DNA from: Rhodospirillales bacterium
GTDB taxonomy: Bacteria; Pseudomonadota; Alphaproteobacteria; CACIAM-22H2
Assembly: GCA_016195145.1 (NCBI GenBank)
Contig: JACQAF010000290.1
Location: 1-7,414 of the forward strand
DNA: 7,414 nucleotides
Direction: 5' to 3'
In this document: positions 1 through 6,707 of the stretch, piece by piece
Position numbering within the stretch: the first letter of the stretch is position 1
How the letters are laid out: each line of letters starts with the position of its first letter
Made by a program: the position numbers and the translations under genes
Notes under the pieces: generated by a model
Database searches by the model: none
What the model saw: only the letters and a program-made list of their open reading frames with translations
What the model was told of the DNA's origin: nothing

Positions 1-665
1 AAGCCAATCCTTGCGCTGCCAGGTCCAACCCCTGCGCGGCAAAAGCCAATCCTTGCGCCGCCAAGGCCAATCCGTGTGCCGCAAAAGCCAACCCCTGCGC
101 GGCCAATCCTTGCGCGGCGAACCCGTGCGGCCCGTGCGGCCCGTGCGGCGCGGCGGCAGCCGTCGAGATCACCGATGCCGAAGCCGTAGCGGCCTATGAC
201 TGCGTGCTCAAGGAAATCAAGGCCGCCTACGCCAAGTCGAGCGATCCGGTCGCCAAGACCTATCTATCCTGGAAACAATACAGCAAGCACGCCTATCAGT
301 CGGCGACCCATGGCGCCCGTTATGTCCAGAATTTCGCCAATGCCAAAGCCCAAGCCTATGGCCGGTATGAAAAATCCGGCAAACTGCCGCCCGGCGCGCA
401 GCTGGCGAAGAACAGCTTCTCGGTAGCGCCCGACGGCAGCGTCAGCGTCGGCCCGGTGTTCATCATGGAAAAGATGCCGGCCGGGTTTTATGCCGCGAGC
501 GGCGACTGGAAATACACCATGGTCATGCCCGATGGCTCGACCTTCGGCCAGACCAAGGGGGCCAATGCCGCCAACATGGAGTTCTGCGTCGCCTGCCACG
601 CCGCGGCGGCGGACAACGACCACCTGATGTTCCTGCCCGAGGAATATCGCGCCGCCGGGCGCTGA
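1..665 (+). CDS. Cytochrome P460-like c-type haem protein with Cys-rich NPC repeats (5' partial)
   Basis: The reading frame is open from base 3 to the TGA at 663-665, giving 220 visible residues; the start and any signal peptide lie upstream of the window. Residues 1-49 are a repeat of NPCAAKA units ending in PCG triplets, with nine cysteines. A globular domain follows (about 51-220) with one CVACH haem-attachment motif at visible residues 195-199 (bases 585-599) near the C-terminus. The motif position, the aromatic-rich segments (VFIMEK, GDWKYTM) and the size fit the cytochrome P460 / cytochrome c'-beta group. Members of that group include hydroxylamine- or NO-reactive haem proteins, and they act in the periplasm. 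I cannot tell whether the lysine-haem cross-link typical of true P460 is present, so the substrate is unknown. A GTG at 204 would give a shorter ORF, but it is internal: the repeat is in the same open frame. A terminator follows, so this is the last gene of its transcript. Confidence 0.8.
   Translation, partial: ANPCAARSNPCAAKANPCAAKANPCAAKANPCAANPCAANPCGPCGPCGAAAAVEITDAEAVAAYDCVLKEIKAAYAKSSDPVAKTYLSWKQYSKHAYQSATHGARYVQNFANAKAQAYGRYEKSGKLPPGAQLAKNSFSVAPDGSVSVGPVFIMEKMPAGFYAASGDWKYTMVMPDGSTFGQTKGANAANMEFCVACHAAAADNDHLMFLPEEYRAAGR
3..149 (+). repeat. In-frame NPCAAKA peptide-coding repeat
   Basis: Units start at 6, 27, 48 and 69 (21-nt spacing, NPCAAKA-type; the first has RS for KA), then shorten to NPCAA at 90 and 105, NPCG at 120, and PCG at 132 and 141. 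The codons differ between units: AAT/AAC for Asn, CCT/CCC/CCG for Pro, TGC/TGT for Cys. The peptide is therefore conserved more than the DNA. The first two bases of the window are compatible with a preceding Lys codon, so the array probably continues upstream. The regular cysteines suggest metal binding or disulfide/thiol chemistry, which is inference. Confidence 0.9.
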
Positions 666-688
666 CCCCCCTATAGCGGTCTCGCGGC

Positions 689-734
689 GGCCCCGTCGCC
701 GGGCTTCGGCTCGACGGCGGGGCCGTTGTTTCTT
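689..734 (+). terminator. Rho-independent terminator after the cytochrome gene
   Basis: A 10-bp stem pairs 689-698 (GGCCCCGTCG) with 715-724 (CGGCGGGGCC), with one G-T wobble, and C688-G725 can extend it. A smaller CCG/CGG stem can form in the loop. The T-rich run GTTGTTTCTT (725-734) follows immediately. The hairpin starts 24 nt after the cytochrome stop codon. Confidence 0.75.
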
Positions 735-799
735 ATCATCCCATCCTTGGAATACCGATTACGTTGGCGCGCACCCGGTCGCCCATACTCCGCCCCCGA

Positions 800-1549
800 A
801 TGGTGATGGAACAACCGCCCCTTCCCGACCTGTCCGCCTTGCCGCCGGCGCGGCTGCAGAAAATGGCCCGGGCCGGGGAAGAGGCGCTAACCTGCCTGCG
901 CGTGCTGGCCAAAACCAGCGATAACATCGTCGGCGAGGTGTTGCGCGGCAATGGCGAGTTCGTCGAGTGGGAGCATTACCCACCCGACGATGTTTTCGAC
1001 CCCGAATCCCGCGCCCAGTATTACTATCACGCGCATCCGCCCGAGCAGCGCCAAGCCCGCGAACACGGCCATTTCCATCTCTTCCTGCGCCGCGAAGGCA
1101 TGCCGGCCGGCATGACGCCCGCCCGTCTTCCGCCAGGCGAGACGGCCGACGCCGGCGAAAGGCTGAGCCACCTCGTCGCCATTTCCATGGATCGTTTCGG
1201 GCTGCCGACCGGCCTGTTCACGACCAACCGATGGGTGACCGGAGAGACGTGGTACGCGGCCGATGACGTGGTCGCCCTCCTCGACCGCTTTACGGTCGAC
1301 GTGGCGCGGCCGAACTGGCTGATCAACCGCTGGATAACCGCGATGGTCGCCCTATTCCAGCCGCAGATCGCCGCGCTGGTCCAGGCGCGCGACGCCGCCG
1401 TCGCGCGCTGGCGCGCCGATCATCCCGGAACCAGCACCTTCGAGGACCGTTCGCTCGAGGTCACCGCGCGGCTCGACGTTTCGGTCGAAGGACAATCGCG
1501 CACCGTGGCGCGGGCGCTGGCGTCGGTGGGACGCGCGGGCGGGCTGTAA
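800..1549 (+). CDS. His-rich protein of unknown function, DUF6969-like
   Basis: This encodes 249 residues from ATG 800 to TAA 1547-1549. A TTG at 764 would add 12 residues, but they (ARTRSPILRPR) look like untranslated leader. ATG 806 is the other reasonable start, and no strong ribosome site decides between them. The centre carries a distinctive tyrosine- and histidine-rich block: EWEHYPPDDV (57-66), QYYYHAHP (73-80) and EHGHFHLF (88-95). Seven histidines cluster there or nearby (59, 77, 79, 89, 91, 93, 124), an arrangement that could hold a metal. There is no signal peptide or membrane segment, so it is probably cytosolic. From memory this matches the family called DUF6969, which has no assigned function; I could not verify that. 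It has its own transcript: a terminator lies upstream and the convergent PanE-like gene overlaps its last 43 codons. Confidence 0.75.
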   Translation: MVMEQPPLPDLSALPPARLQKMARAGEEALTCLRVLAKTSDNIVGEVLRGNGEFVEWEHYPPDDVFDPESRAQYYYHAHPPEQRQAREHGHFHLFLRREGMPAGMTPARLPPGETADAGERLSHLVAISMDRFGLPTGLFTTNRWVTGETWYAADDVVALLDRFTVDVARPNWLINRWITAMVALFQPQIAALVQARDAAVARWRADHPGTSTFEDRSLEVTARLDVSVEGQSRTVARALASVGRAGGL

Positions 1550-2517
1550 AGCCCGGCGAGGCTGGCGCGCTGGCGCACGAGGGCAAGCACGATGTCGAGG
1601 GTCGGCGTCGGCACCTTGACCAACCGCCCTAGTTCCTGCACCACGCCGACCAGGGCGTCGATTTCCATCGGCCGGCCTCGTTCGAGGTCTTGCAGCATCG
1701 AGGTCTTGTGCGCGCCGACCTTGCCGGCGCCGTCGATGCGCCGTTCCACATCGACCCGGAAATGGACGCCGAGCCGGTCGCCGATCGCCTTCGCCTCCAG
1801 CATCATGGCGCGCGCGACCTGGCGCGTTTCGGAGCCGAAGGCGATGACGTCGAGCGTGCCGTGGGTCAGGGCGCTGATCGGGTTGAAGCAGAGGTTGCCC
1901 CACAGCTTCAGCCAGATCTCGTCGCGGATATTGGCGATCGCCGGCGCCTTAAGGCCGGCGGCGGCAAACATCTCGCTCAGCCGCGTCGCCCGCGGCGTGA
2001 TCTCGCCCGAAGGCTCGCCGAGCGGGAACTTGTCGCCATAGACATGCTGGATCACGCCCGGCCCGACCACCTCGGTCGCCGGATAGACGATGCAGCCGAT
2101 GGCGCGTTCCGGCCCGATCCCCGTCCATTGCCGGCCGCCCGGATCGATGCTGTCGAGCTGCCGGCCCTCCCACGGGCCGCCATGGCGGTGGAAATACCAG
2201 TAGGGAATGCCGTTGACCGCCGTGATCACCGCCGTCTCGGGCCCGAGCAAAGGCTGCATCGCGTCGACGACACCGGGTACCGAATGGGCCTTAAGGGCGA
2301 CGATTACATAATCCTGCGGCCCCAGCTCGCCGGGGTCGTCGGTACAGCGCAGATAGGCGACACGCTCGGCCCCGTCGCGGATAAGCTTGAGGCCGTTGGC
2401 GCGCATGGCGGCAAGATGCGCGCCGCGCGCCACCAGGCTCACCTCGGCCCCGGCGCGGGCCAGCTCGACGCCGAGAAAGCCGCCGATCGCGCCCGCGCCG
2501 TAGACGCAGATTTTCAC
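1420..2517 (-). CDS. panE: 2-dehydropantoate 2-reductase (PanE/ApbA family), C-terminally extended
   Basis: This family reduces ketopantoate to pantoate with NADPH in pantothenate/CoA synthesis; paralogues may act on other 2-oxo acids. The GTG start at 2517-2515 places the Rossmann GAGAIGGFLG motif (residues 8-17) at the N-terminus. Residues matching the E. coli PanE active site are visible: Asn102 in VNG, Lys204 and Asn208 in KLWGN, Ser273 in SMLQD and Glu285 in MEID. Homologues normally end near the AGLY motif (321-324). Here the frame continues for about 41 Ala/Arg/Ser/Thr/Pro-rich residues lying entirely antisense to the convergent upstream-numbered gene (1420-1549), giving 365 residues. 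The start lies 4 nt after the aceA stop, so the two genes are almost certainly co-transcribed and probably translationally coupled. That neighbour leaves open a 2-oxo-acid substrate other than ketopantoate. The family call is firm; the true PanE role is less so. Confidence 0.85.
   Translation of the reverse strand: MKICVYGAGAIGGFLGVELARAGAEVSLVARGAHLAAMRANGLKLIRDGAERVAYLRCTDDPGELGPQDYVIVALKAHSVPGVVDAMQPLLGPETAVITAVNGIPYWYFHRHGGPWEGRQLDSIDPGGRQWTGIGPERAIGCIVYPATEVVGPGVIQHVYGDKFPLGEPSGEITPRATRLSEMFAAAGLKAPAIANIRDEIWLKLWGNLCFNPISALTHGTLDVIAFGSETRQVARAMMLEAKAIGDRLGVHFRVDVERRIDGAGKVGAHKTSMLQDLERGRPMEIDALVGVVQELGRLVKVPTPTLDIVLALVRQRASLAGLYSPPARPTDASARATVRDCPSTETSSRAVTSSERSSKVLVPG
1540..1555. other. 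Short hairpin at the convergent gene junction
   Basis: A perfect 6-bp inverted repeat, CGGGCT / AGCCCG, surrounds a GTAA loop that contains the stop codon of the DUF6969-like gene. A GTAA loop is GNRA-type, which stabilises RNA hairpins. No T-run follows on either strand, so it is at most a weak or Rho-assisted terminator. The PanE-like gene reads through it. Confidence 0.4.
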
Positions 2518-2521
2518 CGGC

Positions 2522-3823
<1,302 letters not shown>

Positions 3824-3830
3824 ATGTATG

Positions 3831-3837
3831 TCCTTTC
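3831..3837 (-). promoter_or_regulatory. aceA ribosome-binding site
   Basis: On the minus strand the bases read GAAAGGA, followed by CATACAT and then the ATG. This near-consensus Shine-Dalgarno sequence at a 7-nt spacing fixes the aceA start at 3823. Confidence 0.85.
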
Positions 3838-3942
3838 GCCTCTGATGCCTGCCAGCGCAGCCGGGACTCGGCGCGGTCTGGCGTATGGTATGTAAATTCT
3901 TGACAGTGCGAGTGCGAAACGCAACTGCAAAAGGTAATTTCA

Positions 3943-3953
3943 TTAGCAAAGTT
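3943..3953 (-). promoter_or_regulatory. Candidate RamB-type operator (AACTTTGCTAA)
   Basis: The minus strand reads AACTTTGCTAA. As I recall it, the corynebacterial RamB operator core is AACTTTGCAAA, which differs at one base. A second, weaker box (TTTTGCA on the minus strand, 3932-3926) lies with its GCAAA core 19 bp away, about two helical turns. The site is about 120 bp upstream of the aceA start and 65 bp upstream of the start of the regulator gene, as expected for control and self-control. The match is by eye only. Confidence 0.5.
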
Positions 3954-3983
3954 GTCGCTGGATTTGGCTATTTCTCTGTCGTA

Positions 3984-4001
3984 TTGTAAATCTTGTAAAT
4001 C
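3984..4001 (+). repeat. Perfect tandem 9-bp repeat TTGTAAATC x2
   Basis: TTGTAAATC occurs at 3984-3992 and again, immediately adjacent, at 3993-4001. It ends one base before a short ORF and 18 bp before the regulator start. A related TGTAAATTC lies at 3891-3899. It may be a binding site for a protein or part of the 5' leader of the regulator; neither is shown. Confidence 0.55.
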
Positions 4002-4019
4002 ATGAGCGGGGCCGGCTGA
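4002..4019 (+). other. Possible five-codon upstream ORF (MSGAG) overlapping the regulator start
   Basis: ATG 4002 opens a five-codon frame that ends in TGA at 4017-4019, and the last A is the first base of the regulator ATG (TGATG). No Shine-Dalgarno precedes it. Such an overlap could couple translation to the regulator, or could be chance. Confidence 0.2.
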
Positions 4020-5482
4020 TGGCAAAAAAAGCGTTGCTCGGCAAGAAGATACGGCGGCTGCGCCTCGACCGTCAGCTGACCCAGCAACAGATGGCCGAGA
4101 AACTCGGCATCAGCCCGAGCTACCTTAACCTGATCGAGCATAATGGCCGGCCAGTCACGGTGGCGCTGCTGTTCAAGCTCGGCAAAACCTTCGACGTCGA
4201 CCTGCAAGACCTGTCGGACGACGACGAGCGCAAGCTCGCCCTCGCGTTGCGCGAGGTGTTCGTCGACGGCACGCTACACGCCCACGAGGTCAAGCCCGAA
4301 GAAGCTGCGGAGTTGGTCGGCGTCGCGCCCAATGCGGCGCGGGCGATCATCGAGCTTTACCGCGCCTATCGCAGCGCGCGCGAGGACGCCCAGGCGCTCG
4401 TCCTCGGCCTGTCCGGGGGGTCGGGCGGACCAGGGGATGGCAAGGCAGGATCCCGGCGCTTGCTGCTGCCGACCGAAGAGGCGCGCGATTTTTTTCACGA
4501 TCGCACCAACCATTTTCCGCCCCTGGAAATGGCGGCGGAAAATCTGGCGGCCGCGGCGAAACTCGGCGCCATTGAAACGCTCGGCGATCCGAATGCCCCG
4601 CTCGCCGAGTATCTCGCCCGGCGGCACGGCATCGCGATCGAGATCGCGCCGCAATCGGTGATGGGCGGCGCCTTGCGGCGCTTTACGCCCGCGACGCGCA
4701 AGCTCGTGCTGTCGGAAACCCTCGGCCGCGCTAGCCGCAGCTTCCACATGGCCTATCAGATCGGCCTGATCGAGGCGAAGGACGCCATCGACCAGATCGT
4801 CGCCGAGGCCAAACTGTCGAGCCACGAGACCGAGACGCTGTGCCGGGTCGGGCTTGGCAACTATTTCGCGGGGGCGGTGCTGATGCCCTATGCGCCGTTC
4901 CTTGCCGCCGCCAAGGCGGCGCGTTACGACATCGAGGTATTGACGCATCGCTTCGGCGTCTCGTTCGAGCAGGCCGGGCACCGGCTATCGACGCTGCAAC
5001 GCCCCGGCGCCAAGGGCGTGCCGTTCTATCTTGTCCGCGTCGATATCGCCGGAAATATTTCCAAGCGATTCTCAGCCGCCGGATTCCATTTCTCGCGCTT
5101 CGGCGGCTCCTGCCCGCGCTGGGTCGTGCACGAGGCGTTCATGACTCCCGGGCTTATTCGCACCCAAGTGGCGCGGCTGCCCGACGGCAAGACGTTCTTC
5201 TGCGTCGCCCGCACCATCGCCAAGGAAAGCGGCAGCTATCGCGATCCCGCCTCGCAGCTCGCCATCGGTATCGGCTGCGATATCGAGCATGCGAGCGAGC
5301 TGGTTTACGCCGACGGGCTCGACCTCGAACAACTCGGCACCGCGACCGAGATCGGCGTCGGCTGCCGGCTGTGCGAACGTACCGATTGCCGCCAGCGCGC
5401 CTTTCCGCCGCTCCAGCACCGGCTGATGATCGACGAGAAGATCAAGGGCGCGTCCGCTTATCCCTTCCGCGCCGAAGGATAG
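4019..5482 (+). CDS. ramB: ScfR/RamB-type XRE regulator of short-chain fatty acid / glyoxylate genes
   Basis: This DNA-binding regulator has 487 residues. Residues 8-64 form a clear XRE/Cro-type helix-turn-helix (QLTQQQMAEKLGISPSYLNL). A middle region (about 150-300) resembles the IrrE/M78 peptidase-like domain, but the HExxH zinc motif is absent: the matching segment reads SFHMAYQIGL (241-250), so protease activity is not expected. The C-terminal half (about 310-480) matches the conserved domain of short-chain fatty acyl regulators (formerly DUF2083) and ends with a cysteine cluster, GCRLCERTDC (448-457), that could be redox- or metal-sensitive. RamB proteins of corynebacteria and mycobacteria control isocitrate lyase genes. 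The divergent position next to aceA, with RamB-like boxes between them, makes aceA the likely target here and autoregulation likely. The start ATG 4019 gives the HTH its normal position; no strong ribosome site precedes it. An A7 run follows the second codon. Confidence 0.88.
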   Translation: MAKKALLGKKIRRLRLDRQLTQQQMAEKLGISPSYLNLIEHNGRPVTVALLFKLGKTFDVDLQDLSDDDERKLALALREVFVDGTLHAHEVKPEEAAELVGVAPNAARAIIELYRAYRSAREDAQALVLGLSGGSGGPGDGKAGSRRLLLPTEEARDFFHDRTNHFPPLEMAAENLAAAAKLGAIETLGDPNAPLAEYLARRHGIAIEIAPQSVMGGALRRFTPATRKLVLSETLGRASRSFHMAYQIGLIEAKDAIDQIVAEAKLSSHETETLCRVGLGNYFAGAVLMPYAPFLAAAKAARYDIEVLTHRFGVSFEQAGHRLSTLQRPGAKGVPFYLVRVDIAGNISKRFSAAGFHFSRFGGSCPRWVVHEAFMTPGLIRTQVARLPDGKTFFCVARTIAKESGSYRDPASQLAIGIGCDIEHASELVYADGLDLEQLGTATEIGVGCRLCERTDCRQRAFPPLQHRLMIDEKIKGASAYPFRAEG

Positions 5483-5641
5483 GGTTTGGATTTGCGATCT
5501 TGCCTTGCGGCCGGATTTTGCCTGGTTATATCGCCGTATCTTCGCATTTGCGCCCGAGAGCCCCGCTAGCACCCCCCGGCGGAGCCCGCCGATGTCACGG
5601 CCACGCGACCGACGCGCTGTGTGCATTGGGGCCAAGGATAG
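5483..5641. other. Intergenic stretch with no clear gene
   Basis: No coding sequence with convincing codon use was found on either strand. A weak promoter-like pair, TTGCGG (5505-5510) and TATATC (5527-5532) with a 16-bp spacer, points toward the small ORF downstream. No clear terminator was found for the regulator gene that ends at 5482. Confidence 0.4.
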
Positions 5642-5746
5642 TTGCGTGCTTTGCTCGCCCGCAATCCCGCCATGCGCTCGACCATGCAGGGCGTGTTTAG
5701 CCAGGACCTGATCCGCAAGCTGACCGCAGCGCCGGCGCCGGGCTGA
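5642..5746 (+). CDS. Possible small ORF (34 codons), function unknown
   Basis: The frame opens after an in-frame TAG (5639-5641) with TTG 5642 and ends with TGA 5744-5746. An AAGGA sequence at 5634-5638 precedes the TTG by only 3 nt, which is short for a ribosome site; ATG 5672 is an alternative start giving 24 residues. Nearly all codons end in G or C, like the real genes around it, and the end reads as an amphipathic segment (VFSQDLIRKLTAAPAPG). It could be a genuine small protein or the 3' remnant of a decayed gene. I recognise no family. A hairpin overlaps its stop codon. Confidence 0.35.
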   Translation: MRALLARNPAMRSTMQGVFSQDLIRKLTAAPAPG

Positions 5747-5754
5747 CGCCCGGC
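5737..5754. terminator. Strong hairpin between convergent genes
   Basis: A perfect 7-bp stem, GCCGGGC (5737-5743) with GCCCGGC (5748-5754), has a 4-nt loop, TGAC. It lies between plus-strand transcription ending at 5746 and the minus-strand XRE gene ending at 5758. On the plus strand only CATTTA follows, and on the minus strand there is no T-run, so it may be a weak bidirectional terminator or an RNA-protecting stem. Confidence 0.45.
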
Positions 5755-5757
5755 CAT

Positions 5758-6138
5758 TTAGCGGCTTTTCCGGGTCTTGCGCGGCGTCGATTGGCGCAAC
5801 AGGCCGGCCAAATTCGCCGCCGAGTCAGGGTCGAGATCGGCGATCCGCTCGGCAAGAAGATTGGCCAGCTCGGTCGCCTCGGGCGACAGGCCGCTCGTAT
5901 CGACCACGACGCGCGGATGCGACAGGCGGGCGAGACGGTGCATGTCCTCGTAATCGTCCCAGATCAGGCCGAAATATTCGCAGATCTGGACGACCAGCGC
6001 CGGCGTCGGCCGGCCGCGATGGCCGTGTTCGAGGGCCGACAGATAGGCTGGCGACAAGGCGAGCGCGCCGGCCATCTGTTTGAGGGTGACGCCCTTCTTG
6101 CCGCGCAGCGCGCGCACCCGGTCGCCGAACGGGGTCAT
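5758..6138 (-). CDS. Small XRE-family transcriptional regulator
   Basis: This 126-residue protein has a helix-turn-helix of the XRE/Cro type at about 4-58; VTLKQMAGALALSPAYLSAL (17-36) spans the two DNA-contacting helices. A charged helical region (LSPEATELANLLAERIADL) follows, and the tail is basic (TPRKTRKSR), which may add DNA or nucleic-acid contacts. ATG 6138 overlaps the smr stop codon as ATGA, so its translation is coupled to smr. Pairing of smr with a small HTH gene is, as I recall, common in alphaproteobacteria, which suggests a conserved unit of unknown purpose. It is the last gene of the minus-strand lut-smr operon. Target genes cannot be read from the sequence. Confidence 0.85.
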   Translation of the reverse strand: MTPFGDRVRALRGKKGVTLKQMAGALALSPAYLSALEHGHRGRPTPALVVQICEYFGLIWDDYEDMHRLARLSHPRVVVDTSGLSPEATELANLLAERIADLDPDSAANLAGLLRQSTPRKTRKSR

Positions 6139-6707
6139 GAAATTTCCCGCCGACGGCGCAGGAGAACGTAATAAGCCCCGCTGCCGCCATGCCTTGGTTG
6201 GGCCGGGGCGATGCGCAGCACCCGCGCCGCATGCTCGCCGCTGCCGAGCCAGCGCGGCACCTGCTGGCGGAGCACGCCGCCGCCCTGGCTCACATTGCCC
6301 TTGCCGGTGATGACCAGCAGCATGCGCTTGCCATCGGCCCAGGCGTCGCGCACGAAACGATCGAGGGCTGCGTGCGCATCGTCCTGAATCATGCCGTGCA
6401 GGTCGACGCGCCGGTCGATGTCGATCTCGCCCCGACGCAGTTTTTCCGCCGTGCTCCGGTCGATGCCGGGGTTGGGGGCGGCCGCCGGTTTCCGGGATGG
6501 CGGCGCGGCAGGGCGCACTATTTTTTTTATCGGCGGCACAGGACTTGTCCGCCCCTCGTCCTCGTCGCGGGCCGGCGCAGGTTGGCGGCGCAGGGGCTTG
6601 GCATCGTGCAGCGCGGCGGCGAACAACGCGCGTTCCTCGGCCGTGGGGGCGGGCGGGCGCGCCGACGGCGGGCGGCGGACGACCGGTTTGTCAGCCGGCC
6701 GCTTCAT
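6135..6707 (-). CDS. Smr/MutS2 C-terminal-type domain protein
   Basis: This 190-residue protein has a long disordered Pro/Ala/Arg-rich N-terminus (1-95) and a C-terminal Smr domain (about 98-188). The hallmark DLHGM lies at 102-106, TGKG at 134-137 and a basic GSGAYYVLLRRRR end at 175-187. Smr domains bind nucleic acid and many nick DNA or RNA; stand-alone forms are poorly understood. The start ATG 6707 is the only candidate near: an in-frame TGA lies four codons upstream, and it overlaps the lutC end by 17 bp. GAGG sits directly against the ATG, too close for a normal ribosome site, so translation may depend on lutC readthrough coupling. An A8 run interrupts the disordered part (bases 6521-6528). 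It overlaps the downstream XRE gene by ATGA. Confidence 0.9.
   Translation of the reverse strand: MKRPADKPVVRRPPSARPPAPTAEERALFAAALHDAKPLRRQPAPARDEDEGRTSPVPPIKKIVRPAAPPSRKPAAAPNPGIDRSTAEKLRRGEIDIDRRVDLHGMIQDDAHAALDRFVRDAWADGKRMLLVITGKGNVSQGGGVLRQQVPRWLGSGEHAARVLRIAPAQPRHGGSGAYYVLLRRRREIS
6521..6528 (-). repeat. A8 homopolymer inside smr
   Basis: Eight consecutive A on the coding strand form the codons ATA AAA AAA ATA (residues 60-63) in an otherwise GC-rich gene, with two rare Ile codons. Loss of one A would place TAG immediately after the run, so slippage would give a roughly 62-residue N-terminal fragment without the Smr domain. Confidence 0.8.

Larger units (their letters stand above)
3824..4018. 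promoter_or_regulatory. Divergent promoter region between aceA and the ScfR/RamB-type regulator
   Basis: This 195-bp segment is clearly more AT-rich than the surrounding genes, especially 3890-4002. It must carry promoters for both directions. For aceA a weak candidate on the minus strand is TTGCGT (3924-3919), a 17-nt spacer, then AAGAAT (3901-3896). No convincing -35/-10 pair was found for the regulator. TGTAAAT occurs three times (3891, 3985, 3994). GCAAA-type boxes resembling RamB operators occupy 3926-3953, upstream of the candidate aceA promoter, where an activator or a shared repressor could act on both genes. An inverted repeat TGCG-AAA-CGCA lies at 3913-3923. Confidence 0.65.

Noticed and set aside
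3..149. CRISPR-like or satellite repeat array at the left edge
   Set aside because: The units are contiguous, have no spacers, stay in one reading frame and vary at third codon positions, so it is a protein repeat.
764..799. TTG 764 as the start of the DUF6969-like gene
   Set aside because: No ribosome site and an Arg/Pro-rich leader; ATG 800 or 806 is more plausible.
3900..3905. Perfect TTGACA -35 box on the plus strand
   Set aside because: No acceptable -10 lies 16-18 bp downstream (the bases there read CAACTGCA), so it is not called as a promoter.
3824..3949. N-terminal extension of AceA to 3949
   Set aside because: The added residues run through AT-rich promoter DNA, and a strong ribosome site precedes ATG 3823, which gives the normal family length.
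5505..5711. Plus-strand frame with several cysteines (CVLC, CARPCRAC)
   Set aside because: Composition is Arg/Pro/Ala-rich with no ribosome site or family motif, and it overlaps the better-coded 34-codon frame in another phase.
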